Position numbers and translations under genes: made by a program
NCBI RefSeq assembly: GCF_900637185.1
Contig: NZ_LR134352.1
Coordinates: 3,834,001-3,898,000, forward strand
Length of the DNA stretch: 64,000 nucleotides
DNA from: Nocardia asteroides
GTDB lineage: Bacteria; Actinomycetota; Actinomycetes; Mycobacteriales; Mycobacteriaceae
Direction of reading: 5' to 3'
Shown here: positions 42,850 through 51,397 of the stretch, one piece after another
Layout of the letters: each line of letters starts with the position of its first letter
Numbering within the stretch: position 1 is the first letter of the stretch
Notes under the pieces: generated by a model
Told to the model about the DNA's origin: nothing
What the model saw: only the letters and a program-made list of their open reading frames with translations
Databases searched by the model: none

Positions 42850-43374
42850 TCAGAAACTGCCGGTCACCCCGTCGATCCGCTCCCGCAGCAGGTCGGCGTG
42901 CCCGTTGTGCCGGGCGTACTCCTCGATCATGTGCACGTACACCCAGCGCAGGGTGTAGCCGTCGGAGCGCCACGGCACGTGGAAGACGTGGTCGAGCGGC
43001 AGGGCGGCGACAGCCGCGTCACAGGCGGCGACCTCGGCGTGGAACGCGGCGAACGCCGCCTCGGCGGGCACCGAGTCGAGATCGTCGAAATCGGCGTCCG
43101 GCTCCGCCTCGGACCCGTAGACCGGGTCCACGTCCAAGCCGGCGGCGGCCACCCGGAACCACCCGCGCTCGACTTCGGTGAGGTGGCGGACCAGTCCGAG
43201 CAGCGACAGCGTGGAGGGCGACACCGACCGGGTCGCCAGCTGCCCGGCGTCGAGCCCGCCACACTTGTTCAGCAGGCTCTGTCGGTGAAAGTCCAACCAG
43301 GACTGCAACATCGGGCGCTCGTCCGCTCCGACGAGGGTCCGTTCCGGCTGGACTTCGGGTGCTGTCCACGTCAT
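42850..43374 (-). CDS. DinB/DUF664-family metal-dependent protein
   Basis: A 174-residue four-helix DinB-type protein. Histidines at the usual metal positions are visible: LVRHLTEVERGWF near the first third and HMIEEYARHNGHADLLRERI at the end. Members act as mycothiol- or bacillithiol-dependent transferases or have unknown roles. ATG 43374 is chosen; the frame continues upstream but that region is the promoter of the divergent gene at 43475. Function not assignable in detail. Confidence 0.85.
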   Translation of the reverse strand: MTWTAPEVQPERTLVGADERPMLQSWLDFHRQSLLNKCGGLDAGQLATRSVSPSTLSLLGLVRHLTEVERGWFRVAAAGLDVDPVYGSEAEPDADFDDLDSVPAEAAFAAFHAEVAACDAAVAALPLDHVFHVPWRSDGYTLRWVYVHMIEEYARHNGHADLLRERIDGVTGSF

Positions 43375-43474
43375 CTGGGTGACGGTACCGCGCCACCAGG
43401 ACGGCCGCAGGCCTACCGCGATCGATTCCGCCCGAGAGCTGTGCCGCGAGCGCTCGATCCGGCACACTGGCCCG

Positions 43475-43954
43475 ATGGGTACGCAGCGGGACGATTCGCC
43501 GGAGGTCGTCGTCCACCTCGGCGACGGCTCCGATCTGCCGCGCGCGGTCGACCCGGCCGACCCCGGAACCGCGGCCACCGATCCCGCGCCCGATCACCCG
43601 TTCCTGCTGCTGACGCGCGCCGCGGACGAACGGCTTCAGGCTCGCCTTCTCGACGACGGCACCTACGAGATCGAGCACGCCGCCGACGGCGCCCGGCGCC
43701 AGGTGTTCACCACCGACGCGCTGCTCGTCCGCGACATCGTCTGGTCCTGGATCCAGCGGGACCGCTGGTGGCGCGACACCGTCGCGTGGACCACCGTCGA
43801 CCCGGACATCGCCGAACTCGACGCGCTGCGTGCCGAACTCACCGACATGCTCGACGGTCTGTCGGTGATGGATGCGGTCACGGACGAACTCGATCGCGCG
43901 CTGGCCAGGGCCGACGAACTGCTCGGCCTGGACCTCGACGGTCTGGACCCGTAG
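43475..43954 (+). CDS. Hypothetical protein, 159 residues
   Basis: An acidic protein with no recognised family. After an Asp/Pro-rich N-terminus it has LTRAADERLQARLLDDGTYEIEH, then WSWIQRDRWWRDTVAWTTVD and a C-terminal amphipathic helix rich in Asp and Leu. No signal or membrane segment. ATG 43475 was chosen because upstream frame sequence is in the divergent promoter of the DinB gene. It ends two bases from the convergent secreted-protein gene. Confidence 0.6.
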   Translation: MGTQRDDSPEVVVHLGDGSDLPRAVDPADPGTAATDPAPDHPFLLLTRAADERLQARLLDDGTYEIEHAADGARRQVFTTDALLVRDIVWSWIQRDRWWRDTVAWTTVDPDIAELDALRAELTDMLDGLSVMDAVTDELDRALARADELLGLDLDGLDP

Positions 43955-43956
43955 GG

Positions 43957-44220
43957 CTAGTCGGCGTCGCCCTCGCACCAGTCGTCGAAGGCGTCGAACT
44001 CCGGCTCCCACATCGGGGGAACGGAATCCTCGATCGCGTCCTCGATCGGATCCCAGATCTGGTTGCAGACCTGCGGCGCGGGCGGCCACGACTCGATGTA
44101 CTGCACGAGCGGCGAGGACGGCGGTTTCGGTTCCTCCGCCGCGGCCGCGAAGCCGGTTCCGGCGAGCGTCAAGGCCGCGGCGGTTCCCGCGGTGGCGACG
44201 ATCCGGTGAACGATGCGCAT
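43957..44220 (-). CDS. Small secreted protein
   Basis: An 87-residue protein with a clear Sec signal peptide (MRIVHRIVATAGTAAALTLAGTG, cleaved after FAAA) and a short mature part. That mature part is rich in Pro, Trp, Asp and Glu, with two cysteines (VCNQIWDP and WCEGD) that could form one disulfide. No family recognised. Actinomycetes encode many such small exported proteins. Confidence 0.65.
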   Translation of the reverse strand: MRIVHRIVATAGTAAALTLAGTGFAAAAEEPKPPSSPLVQYIESWPPAPQVCNQIWDPIEDAIEDSVPPMWEPEFDAFDDWCEGDAD

Positions 44221-44270
44221 GACAACCTCCTAGTCCGTGCCGACCAGTGCTGTCCAGCGATCGTAACGCG

Positions 44271-44290
44271 GCGCGGTGGGGTCACCGCGC
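44271..44290. terminator. Hairpin over the stop of the ABC ATPase gene
   Basis: GCGCGGTG (44271-44278) pairs with CACCGCGC (44283-44290) around a four-base loop and includes the ABC ATPase stop. It would terminate the leftward gntR-ATPase transcript. Confidence 0.5.
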
Positions 44291-45067
44291 CCGCGCACTC
44301 CAGCGGCCCTCGTCGAAACGCACGTCGATCGGGTGGTCGAAGGCGGTCGACACGTGCTCGGTGGTGATCACCTCGGCCGCCGGACCTGCGGCGACGGTGC
44401 GGCCACCGGCGATCAGCAGGGCGTGCGTGGTGGTGCTGGGCAGTTCCTCGAGATGGTGGGTCACCAGGATCGAGGCCACCTCGGGATGGGTGCGGTCCAG
44501 CGTGTCGATGGTGGTGAGCAACTGTTCACGAGCGGCCAGGTCCAGGCCGGTGGACGGTTCGTCCAGCAGCAGCACCCGCGGCCCGCTGACGAGCGCGCGG
44601 GCGATGAGCGTGCGGCCGCGTTCGCCCTGCGACAGGGTCGGCCAGATGTCGGCGGTCCTGCCCGCCAGACCGAGGGTGTCGATGATCGCGTCCACGCGGT
44701 TCAGCTCGTCCGCGGTGGGGGTCCAGCGCATCGGGGTGTCGATCGTGCCGGTGATGCCGGTGAGCACGACCTCGCGCACCGTCAGCGGGTAGCGCAGCGG
44801 ATGCCGCGGGTTCACGTGCCCGATCGAGCGCCGCAGCCGCGCCAGTTCCACCCGGCCGAACTGTTCGCCGAGCACCCGCACCGCGCCGGTGGTGGGGAAG
44901 GTGACCGCGCCGCAGAAGCCGAGCAGGGTGCTCTTGCCCGCGCCGTTGGGCCCGAGCAGCGCCCAGTGCTCGCCGGCCCGCACGGTCAGCGAGATGCCGT
45001 TGATGATCTTCTTGCCCTCGCGGCGGAAGGTCACCTCGTCGAGTTCGATCACCGGGACGGCGCTCAT
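44282..45067 (-). CDS. ABC ATPase, ModF/YlmA-like
   Basis: A 261-residue ATPase with Walker A GPNGAGKST, signature LSQGERGR, Walker B VLLLDEPSTGLD and H-loop VTHH. The LSQGERGR signature and the overall pattern fit the stand-alone ModF/YlmA group often tied to molybdenum or metal use. No permease or binding protein is nearby. It starts at ATG 45067, overlapping the stop of the upstream GntR gene by four bases, so they form a two-gene operon. Substrate unknown. Confidence 0.82.
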   Translation of the reverse strand: MSAVPVIELDEVTFRREGKKIINGISLTVRAGEHWALLGPNGAGKSTLLGFCGAVTFPTTGAVRVLGEQFGRVELARLRRSIGHVNPRHPLRYPLTVREVVLTGITGTIDTPMRWTPTADELNRVDAIIDTLGLAGRTADIWPTLSQGERGRTLIARALVSGPRVLLLDEPSTGLDLAAREQLLTTIDTLDRTHPEVASILVTHHLEELPSTTTHALLIAGGRTVAAGPAAEVITTEHVSTAFDHPIDVRFDEGRWSARAR

Positions 45068-45735
45068 GCGAAAGCCTCCTTCAAGGCGGTCAGGTGGGTG
45101 CGGCTGAGTTCGGCGGCGGCCGTGGGGTTCCGGTCGGCGACGGCGTCGGCGAGCCGTTCGTGCGCGGCGTGGTCGGCGTCCTCGGAAGCGACCGGGCGCA
45201 GCGCGAGCATGTCGATCATCGCCAGCCGTAGCCGGGGCAGGAAGCTGTCGAACAGCTGAGTCAGCACCGCGTTGTGCGCGGCGACGATCACCGCGCGGTG
45301 GAAGGCCATGTCGGCGTCGACGTGTTCGGCGATCGACTGCCCGTCGGCGCGCCTGCCCGCCAGCGCGCGGCGGATCGCGCGCAGGTCGGCGGGGGTGCGG
45401 CGGCGCGCGGCCAGTGCGGCGGCCTCGGCCTCGATCGCGATGCGCGCCTCGATGACGGCGGCGATGGTGGCGCCGCGCAGCACGACGTCCCAGTCCTCGG
45501 TGATGTCGAGCGCGGTGACGAACACGCCCGCGCCCTGTCTGCTGTCGAGCACGCCCTTGCCCGCGAGCTCGCGGATCGCCTCGCGCACCGTCGACCGGCC
45601 GACGCCGAGCTGGGCCGCCAGCAGCGTCTCACCGGGTAATCGGTGCCCCAGCGGCCACTCGCCGGCGCGGATCCTGGCGAGCAGAAGTTCGGCCGCCTGG
45701 GCGGCCAGCGGCTGGCGCCGTACCTGCGAAACCAC
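45064..45735 (-). CDS. FadR-type GntR regulator (FCD domain)
   Basis: A 223-residue regulator with winged helix (about 10-75: LPGETLLAAQLGVGRSTVREAIRELAGKGVL) and a C-terminal FCD domain with the metal-binding pattern (DADMAFHRAVIVAAHN, later HAAHERLADAVADRN). It is divergent from the leucine leader/leuA and in an operon with an ABC ATPase. FCD ligands are usually carboxylates. Whether it acts on leuA cannot be told from sequence. Confidence 0.85.
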   Translation of the reverse strand: MVSQVRRQPLAAQAAELLLARIRAGEWPLGHRLPGETLLAAQLGVGRSTVREAIRELAGKGVLDSRQGAGVFVTALDITEDWDVVLRGATIAAVIEARIAIEAEAAALAARRRTPADLRAIRRALAGRRADGQSIAEHVDADMAFHRAVIVAAHNAVLTQLFDSFLPRLRLAMIDMLALRPVASEDADHAAHERLADAVADRNPTAAAELSRTHLTALKEAFA

Positions 45736-45785
45736 CGGAAAACCTCTCTACTTGTCTGAGGAGTTGTGGTAGAAGTGTACCCATC

Positions 45786-45830
45786 ATGTACTGCACCGCG
45801 CTTCTCCTCGGCCGCCACGGCGGGGCCTGA
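45786..45830 (+). CDS. Leucine leader peptide for leuA
   Basis: ATG 45786 opens a 14-codon frame that reads [14 protein letters not shown] and stops at 45828-45830. Three consecutive Leu codons (CTT CTC CTC at 45801-45809) sit before the first hairpin arm. This is the expected build of a leucine attenuator peptide. No strong ribosome binding site is visible. Confidence 0.6.
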   Translation: MYCTALLLGRHGGA

Positions 45831-45880
45831 CCGATCGGCCGCCCCGCCGTGGGGCTGCGTCGTGGCCGGTCGACTTTTCT
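45815..45880 (+). promoter_or_regulatory. Leucine attenuator: competing hairpins before leuA
   Basis: Structure A: CCACGGCGGGGC (45815-45826) pairs perfectly with 45841-45852. Structure B: CGATCGGCC (45832-45840) pairs with GGCCGGTCG (45864-45872, one G-U), followed by a T-run (ACTTTTCT, 45873-45880), a textbook intrinsic terminator. The left arm of B lies in the loop of A, so they compete. A ribosome stalled at the Leu codons should favour A and allow reading into leuA. Confidence 0.6.
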
Positions 45881-45915
45881 CCGATGGCCCCGCGTGGCCG
45901 GGAAGCAGTGCAGTC

Positions 45916-47634
45916 ATGACCTCGTTCCCCACAGTCTCGACCCCCGCCTGGAATCGGCAACGGCGTTCGTCGATGCCGTCGCATCGCTACCGCGATGTCT
46001 TCCGGCGCGTCGAAGTACCTCTCGCCCAGCGGAATTGGCCCGACGCACGGATCACCGCCGCCCCGCTGTGGGTGCCGGTGGACCTGCGCGACGGCAATCA
46101 GGCGCTGGCCGAACCGATGGATCCCGAACGCAAGCGCCGGTTCTTCGAACTGCTGGTCGCCATGGGATACAAGGAGATCGAGGTGGGGTATCCCTCCGCC
46201 TCGCAGACCGATTTCGACTTCGTCCGGCTGCTGGCGGCCACCGCGATCGCACCACCCGACGTGACGATCGTGGTCTTCACCCCCGCCCGGCGCGACCTGA
46301 TCGAGCGAACGGTGGAGTCGGTGCGCGGCCTCGCCAACGAGGTCGTCATCCACCTCTATACCGCCACCGCGCCGGTCTGGCGCGACGTGGTTCTCGGCAA
46401 GGACCGCGCGCAGGTGCGTGCCCTGATCCTGGACGGCGCCCGCGACGTCCTGCGCGCGGCGGCCGACCTGCCGAATGTGCGGTTCCAGTTCTCGCCCGAG
46501 GTGTTCAACCTGACCGAACCGGACTTCGCCCTGGAGATCTGCGACGCGGTGACCGAGCTCTGGCAGGCCTGCCCGCAGCGGCCGGTGACTCTGAATCTGC
46601 CCGCGACGGTGGAGGTCGCCACGCCGAACGTGTACGCCGACCAGATCGAGTACATGCACCGCAACCTGGCCCGCCGCGACGGGGTGATCCTGTCGGTGCA
46701 CCCGCACAACGACCGGGGCACCGGCGTCGCCTGCGCCGAACTGGCGGTGCTGGCAGGTGCGCAACGGGTGGAGGGGTGCGTCTTCGGCAACGGCGAACGC
46801 ACCGGCAATGTCGACCTGGCGACCCTGGCCCTGAATCTGCACGCGCAGGGCGTCGACCCGATGATCGACTTCTCCGACATCGACGGGATCCGCCGCACGG
46901 TGGAGTACTGCACCCGGCTGCCCGTCCCCGAACGTCATCCGTATGTGGGCGATCTCGTGCACACCGCCTTCTCCGGCACCCATCAGGACGCGATCCGCAA
47001 GGGCCTGGCCGAGCATCGCGCACAGGCCGCGCGGGCGGGCGTCGCCGAGGGGGAGTGGGCGTGGCAGGTGCCGTACCTGCCGATCGATCCCGCTGATATC
47101 GGCCGGTCGTATGACGCGGTGATCCGGGTGAACTCCCAGTCCGGCAAGGGCGGCATCGCGTACTTGCTGCAGACGGGATACGGGCTGGACCTGCCCCGGC
47201 GGCTGCAGATCGATCTGGCGCGGAGAGTGCAGGACCACACCGACGGCACCGGCGCCGAGATCACCGCGAAGGAACTGTTCACCCTGTTCGAGCAGGCCTA
47301 CACGGTCGCCGATCCGCGGGTCGTGCTGTCACAGTGGCGGATCGACGACGGGTCCACCGAGGTCGTGCTCACCGTCGGCGGCCGCACGGTGCACTCGGTG
47401 CATCGGGGCATCGGGCCGGTGGACGCGGTGGTGACCGCGCTCGCCGCGGCCGGGTATCCGATCGAGATCCTGGGCCTGACCCAGCATTCCGTGGACCAGG
47501 GCGCCGACAGCACGGCGGTGAGCTACCTCGAATACCGGGCGGGGGGTCGCACCGGGTGGGCCTTCGGCCGGAGCGACTCGGTCTCGGCAGCGGCACTCGA
47601 TGCCGTGTTGCACGCGGTGAATGCCACTGCCTAG
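45916..47634 (+). CDS. leuA: 2-isopropylmalate synthase
   Basis: A 572-residue enzyme of the actinobacterial LeuA type, which condenses acetyl-CoA with 2-ketoisovalerate, the first committed step to leucine. The catalytic TIM barrel carries [11 protein letters not shown] at the start, the metal ligands in [11 protein letters not shown], and [14 protein letters not shown]. The C-terminal LeuA regulatory domain, which binds leucine for feedback inhibition, is present with the [17 protein letters not shown] block. Start ATG 45916. It lies 36 bases after the T-run of the attenuator. Confidence 0.95.
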   Translation: MTSFPTVSTPAWNRQRRSSMPSHRYRDVFRRVEVPLAQRNWPDARITAAPLWVPVDLRDGNQALAEPMDPERKRRFFELLVAMGYKEIEVGYPSASQTDFDFVRLLAATAIAPPDVTIVVFTPARRDLIERTVESVRGLANEVVIHLYTATAPVWRDVVLGKDRAQVRALILDGARDVLRAAADLPNVRFQFSPEVFNLTEPDFALEICDAVTELWQACPQRPVTLNLPATVEVATPNVYADQIEYMHRNLARRDGVILSVHPHNDRGTGVACAELAVLAGAQRVEGCVFGNGERTGNVDLATLALNLHAQGVDPMIDFSDIDGIRRTVEYCTRLPVPERHPYVGDLVHTAFSGTHQDAIRKGLAEHRAQAARAGVAEGEWAWQVPYLPIDPADIGRSYDAVIRVNSQSGKGGIAYLLQTGYGLDLPRRLQIDLARRVQDHTDGTGAEITAKELFTLFEQAYTVADPRVVLSQWRIDDGSTEVVLTVGGRTVHSVHRGIGPVDAVVTALAAAGYPIEILGLTQHSVDQGADSTAVSYLEYRAGGRTGWAFGRSDSVSAAALDAVLHAVNATA

Positions 47635-47643
47635 ACGCGGGAT

Positions 47644-47669
47644 CCGTAGGGCGGTGCGCCGCCCTACGG
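47644..47669. terminator. Bidirectional hairpin between leuA and the YeiH gene
   Basis: CCGTAGGGCGG (47644-47654) pairs with CCGCCCTACGG (47659-47669), an 11-bp stem with a TGCG loop. It lies between two convergent stops (47634 and 47671) and can serve both. Confidence 0.75.
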
Positions 47670-47670
47670 G

Positions 47671-48678
47671 TCAGCACCAGCCGGTCAGGAACATCAGGCC
47701 GAGACTGGCGACGCCCAGGATCAGGCCGAGCGCGCCACCGAGCACGAGCGGGCGCGCACCCGCGCTGCGCAGCCGCTCGACGCTGAGCGAGGTGCCGATC
47801 GCGGCCAGGACCACGGCGATCAACCAGCTGCTGGTGGTGGCCAGCGGCGCGGTGAGCGCGGCGGGCAGGATCCCGAGCCCGGCGACGATCGAGGCGATGA
47901 GGAACAGCACCACGAACACGGGGAATGCCTGGCGCAACGACCCGGCGGGCACACCGGTCTCCGTGACGAGCTTGCGCCGGCCGACATGCAGCCCCAGACA
48001 CAGCGGCACGATGGCCAGGCTGCGGACCAGTTTCACGATCACCGCGAAATGCGCCGCGCCCGCACCGAAGATGACACCGGCCGCCAGCACCGAGGAGGTG
48101 TCGTTGATCGCGGTGCCCACCCACAGCCCGAACGCCTGCTGTGACATCCCGAGCGCGCGCCCCAGCGGTGGATACACCAGCACCGCGGCGACATTGAACA
48201 CGAAGATGGTGCCCAGCGCGTACGCCACGCGCTGCTTGTCCGGCCGCAGCACCGCGGTGGCCGCCGCGATCGCGGACGCGCCACAGATCGTCGTCCCGAC
48301 CGCGACCAGGGTCGCCGACTCCCGGTCGACTGCCAGCATCCGGCCGACGACGAACGCCGCGATCGCGCCCACGACCAGGGTGCCGACCAGCACGACCGCG
48401 GTCTCGCGGCCCACGCTCAGCACCGAACCCAGCGGCAGGCCGAGTCCGAGCAACACGATCGCCAGTCCGAGCAGCCGCTGCCGGGCCACGTCGAGGCCGG
48501 GCGCGAAGCACGCGTCCGCCGCGTCACCGCGCCGCAGCACCATCCCGGTGACCGCGCCCGCGCCCAGCGCCAGCACCGGCGCGCCGATCATCGGCAGCGC
48601 CCTGCCGATCGGCAGAGCCACGGTGGCGAGGAGGGCTGCCAGGATCAGCCCGGGGGCGAAGGTGCGCGCGCGATTCAC
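47671..48678 (-). CDS. YeiH-family putative sulfate/sulfite exporter
   Basis: A 335-residue membrane protein with about ten helices and the YeiH (UPF0324) family features: GTTICGASAIAAATAVL and GTAINDTSSVLAAG. Members are annotated as sulfate or sulfite exporters and are often beside LysR regulators of the YeiE type. GTG 48678 is chosen; an ATG at 48738 adds residues and overlaps the palindrome at 48734. A LysR gene lies nearby at 49460. An exporter of sulfite would suit the desulfonation genes elsewhere in the window. Confidence 0.85.
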   Translation of the reverse strand: MNRARTFAPGLILAALLATVALPIGRALPMIGAPVLALGAGAVTGMVLRRGDAADACFAPGLDVARQRLLGLAIVLLGLGLPLGSVLSVGRETAVVLVGTLVVGAIAAFVVGRMLAVDRESATLVAVGTTICGASAIAAATAVLRPDKQRVAYALGTIFVFNVAAVLVYPPLGRALGMSQQAFGLWVGTAINDTSSVLAAGVIFGAGAAHFAVIVKLVRSLAIVPLCLGLHVGRRKLVTETGVPAGSLRQAFPVFVVLFLIASIVAGLGILPAALTAPLATTSSWLIAVVLAAIGTSLSVERLRSAGARPLVLGGALGLILGVASLGLMFLTGWC

Positions 48679-48733
48679 ACTCCCTACCTTCGCCGCACCG
48701 GGGATCCCCAGGTAGAGGCCGGATTCGCAGGTG

Positions 48734-48754
48734 CCCATAAGGTGCGCTTATGGG
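48734..48754. promoter_or_regulatory. Perfect palindrome in the yeiH/ydcF divergent promoter
   Basis: CCCATAAG (48734-48741), five bases, then CTTATGGG (48747-48754). The ATAAG/CTTAT core has the form of a LysR-type site. It sits between the leftward YeiH gene and the rightward YdcF-like gene; the nearby LysR protein at 49460 is the first candidate to bind it. Confidence 0.55.
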
Positions 48755-48787
48755 AAGGCTGTCGGCGCGGTGTGCTTTCCTGGAGAG

Positions 48788-49393
48788 GTGCGGACACGAA
48801 CCGGGCTCCTCACGGCCGCCGGCATCGGCCTGATGCTGTGGGGCGAATGGATGAACTGGCGGGCCTCCCGCCGGGGCATCGGACCGGTGCGGCCCGGATC
48901 CGAAGCGGTTCTGGTACTCGGCTACCGCGATCCGGGACCGCGCGCGAACGCGATGAACCGGTGGCGTGTGCGCGCGGGGCTGCGCTCGATCGACGCGGCC
49001 GCGCCGCGCACCCGGTTGGTGCTGTCCGGCGGAGCCTGTGCGGGGCCGGTGAGCGAGGCCGCGCTGATGGCCGACTACGCCCGTCTGGAACGCGGCTACC
49101 GCGGGGAGTTCGTCCTCGAGGAGTCGAGCCGATCCACCTGGGAGAACATCGCTTTCGCGATTCCGTACCTGAAGGATGTCGACCGGATCAAGATCGTCTC
49201 GCTACCCACCCACGCCGCGACCGCCCGCGACTATCTGGCCGAGCAGGCCCCCGAGCTGGCGGCCCGGCTCGAGCGCGGCCGCGACTACCGGTTCGGCGAA
49301 TGGCTGCCGCTGAAACCGGTCATCGCGCTGTACGGGGTGGCCAAGCGCCTGCGGCATCGGCTGGCCGAGGCGCGCGGGGACGACGATGCCTGA
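48788..49393 (+). CDS. YdcF-family (DUF218) membrane-associated protein
   Basis: A 201-residue protein with a short hydrophobic N-terminus (LLTAAGIGLMLWGEWM) and a DUF218/YdcF domain: SEAVLVLGYRDPGPRANAMNRWRVRAGL, RLVLSGGACAGPVSEAALMADYA and EESSRSTWENIAFAIPYLKD. The family is linked to cell-envelope and vancomycin-related metabolism (SanA/ElyC). GTG 48788 is likely; an earlier GTG lies within the palindrome. The C-terminus and stop are inside a 30-bp tandem duplication. Confidence 0.78.
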   Translation: MRTRTGLLTAAGIGLMLWGEWMNWRASRRGIGPVRPGSEAVLVLGYRDPGPRANAMNRWRVRAGLRSIDAAAPRTRLVLSGGACAGPVSEAALMADYARLERGYRGEFVLEESSRSTWENIAFAIPYLKDVDRIKIVSLPTHAATARDYLAEQAPELAARLERGRDYRFGEWLPLKPVIALYGVAKRLRHRLAEARGDDDA

Positions 49394-49438
49394 TGGCGGC
49401 CGCCCGGGGACGACGATGCCTGATGGCGGCCGCCCGGG
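49375..49438. repeat. Tandem duplication, 30-bp period
   Basis: Sequence 49375-49408 recurs at 49405-49438 with a period of 30 bp and no mismatch. The duplication covers the end of the YdcF-like gene (stop 49391-49393) and the 5' flank of the LysR gene. Each copy contains GGCGGCCGCCC, itself near-palindromic. It looks like a recent slippage or duplication event. Confidence 0.85.
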
Positions 49439-49459
49439 ACCGTCACCCATAATCGGCGC

Positions 49460-50419
49460 ATGACGCTGCCACCCGGAACACCCGACCTCGAGGTCCTCGA
49501 TCTCCTGGTCTCGGTGGCCGAGCTGGGCAGTCTCGGCGCCGCCGCCCGCAGGCACGGCATCAGCCAGCCCGCGGCGAGCATGCGGATCAGCGCGCTGGAA
49601 CGCCGGATGCGGGTGAAGCTGCTCGACCGCGGCCCCACCGGTTCGGAGCTCACCGACGCGGGCCGCGCGGTGGTCGAGCACGCGCGGCTGGTCCTGGCCG
49701 CCGTGCGCGACCTCGTCGACGACGTCGACCGGCTGCGCGCCGCCCAGGCCCCGCGCCTGCGCATCGCCGCCTCCAAAACCATTGCCGACCACCGTATTCC
49801 GCACTGGCTGGCGGCGCTGCGCGTCGACCATCCCGAGGTGCTGATCTCGCTGGAGGTGGAGAACTCCACCCAGGTCGCCGCGCTGGTCCGCGACGGCGGC
49901 GCCGACCTCGGCTTCGTGGAGGGCCCGCATCCGCCCGCCGGCCTCGGCAGCCGGGTCCTGGGCACCGACGATCTGGTCGTGGTGGTCGCCCCCGACCATC
50001 CGTGGGCGCGCCGGACCACACCGGTCGCGCTGACCGAACTCGCCGGCACCGCGCTGCTGTGGCGCGAACCCGGATCGGGCACCCGCGACACGGTCTGGGA
50101 TCTGCTCAGCACCGCCGCGCAGCCCGCCGGACCCGCGGCCGAACTCGGTTCGGCCGCGGCGATCGTGGCCGCCGCCCGCACCGGCATGGCGCCCGCCGTG
50201 CTGAGCAGGCTCATCGCCGCCCCCGATCTGGCCACCGGCGCCCTGGTGGCGGTGCCGTGCGCCGACGCCGACCGATTGACCCGCAAGTTCCGGGCCATCT
50301 GGCGCCGCGCCAGTCCGCCGTCGGGTCCCGGCGAGCTGCTCGTCGACCGGGCCGCCCGGCTCGAGGTGGCCCGTGCGGCCACACCGGGCGGCGCGGCCGC
50401 GTCGCCGAAACCGGCCTAG
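49460..50419 (+). CDS. LysR-family regulator
   Basis: A 319-residue LysR protein: winged helix-turn-helix at about 12-70 (SLGAAARRHGISQPAASMRISALERRMRVKLL) and a C-terminal effector domain. It lies 66 bases after the YdcF-like gene on the same strand and near the YeiH exporter, which is often next to YeiE/CbbR-type LysR proteins. It may bind the palindrome at 48734-48754. Ligand unknown. Confidence 0.85.
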   Translation: MTLPPGTPDLEVLDLLVSVAELGSLGAAARRHGISQPAASMRISALERRMRVKLLDRGPTGSELTDAGRAVVEHARLVLAAVRDLVDDVDRLRAAQAPRLRIAASKTIADHRIPHWLAALRVDHPEVLISLEVENSTQVAALVRDGGADLGFVEGPHPPAGLGSRVLGTDDLVVVVAPDHPWARRTTPVALTELAGTALLWREPGSGTRDTVWDLLSTAAQPAGPAAELGSAAAIVAAARTGMAPAVLSRLIAAPDLATGALVAVPCADADRLTRKFRAIWRRASPPSGPGELLVDRAARLEVARAATPGGAAASPKPA

Positions 50420-50556
50420 CCACCCGCAGATTGCCCTACCGACCGGTACGTTCGGGGCACACTGCCTGGTGACACCCCACGGTCCGGCGAAATGGTGCGT
50501 AAGCGGAGTCGGCGGCTCTAGTCTGTATCCGCTACACACTGTGGAGGTTGGGATCA

Positions 50557-51390
50557 ATGACGGTCGATATCGTGACCGAACCGGCGCCGGAGGACCTGTG
50601 GACCGGATCGGGCCGGGCCGCCGGGGCTCCGCCGACGTCGATGATCGAGCGGATGACGCTGATCCTGGACGCGTTCGACGCGACCACTCCCACCCTCACC
50701 CTGCTCGGGCTGGCCGAACGCACCGGCCTGCCCCGCTCGACGGTGCATCGCATCCTCGACCAGATGATCCGGCTGCGTTGGCTCGCGCACACCCCCGGCG
50801 GTTACCGGCTCGGCCTGCGCGTGCTCGAACTGGGCGGTCTCGCCGCCGAACACAATGAACTGCGTGAGGTCGTCGGGCCGCTGCTCTACGACCTGAGCCA
50901 GCGCACCGGTCTGATCGGCCACCTCGCCGTGCTCGACGGGCGCGAGGTGCTGTTCCTGGACCGGGCGGGTGGCCGCAGCCAGGTCGCCATCCCCACGCGC
51001 GTCGGCGGCAGGCTGCCCGCGCACTGCACCGCCGTGGGCAAGGCGCTGCTGGCGACGCTCGAGCCGGGGATCGCCGAGGCCTCGCTGCGCGGCAACACCG
51101 CACCCCGTACCGCCCGCACCATCGTCGACCGTGCCGAACTGCACCGGGAACTGGCGCGGATCCGCAATCGTCAGGGCGTGGCCGTCGACACCGAGGAGTC
51201 GCTGCCCGGGGTCGGCTGTGTGGCGGTGCCGATCCGCGGCCGAGGTGTCGCGGTGGCGGCGATCTCGCTCTCGGGCACCGTGCAGGGCGACCGCAGCGCA
51301 CTCGACACCGCCCGGCTGGCGCGTGCGCTGGCCGAGGTGGCCAAGGAAGCGGCGCGCGCCCTGACCCCCCGGCACGGCCGCCCCCACTAG
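50557..51390 (+). CDS. IclR-family regulator
   Basis: A 277-residue IclR protein with an N-terminal winged helix (about 30-90: LTLLGLAERTGLPRSTVHRILDQMIRLRWL) and an IclR effector domain (LPAHCTAVGKALLATLEP). ATG 50557 has TGGAGG at suitable distance. It converges on the FAD dehydrogenase gene that ends at 51398 and probably controls it, but no operator is obvious. The 137 bases upstream contain no other gene. Confidence 0.85.
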   Translation: MTVDIVTEPAPEDLWTGSGRAAGAPPTSMIERMTLILDAFDATTPTLTLLGLAERTGLPRSTVHRILDQMIRLRWLAHTPGGYRLGLRVLELGGLAAEHNELREVVGPLLYDLSQRTGLIGHLAVLDGREVLFLDRAGGRSQVAIPTRVGGRLPAHCTAVGKALLATLEPGIAEASLRGNTAPRTARTIVDRAELHRELARIRNRQGVAVDTEESLPGVGCVAVPIRGRGVAVAAISLSGTVQGDRSALDTARLARALAEVAKEAARALTPRHGRPH

Positions 51391-51397
51391 ACCGGCG

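Noticed and set aside
49375..49438. CRISPR-like repeat
   Set aside because: Only two immediately adjacent copies with no spacer; a tandem duplication.
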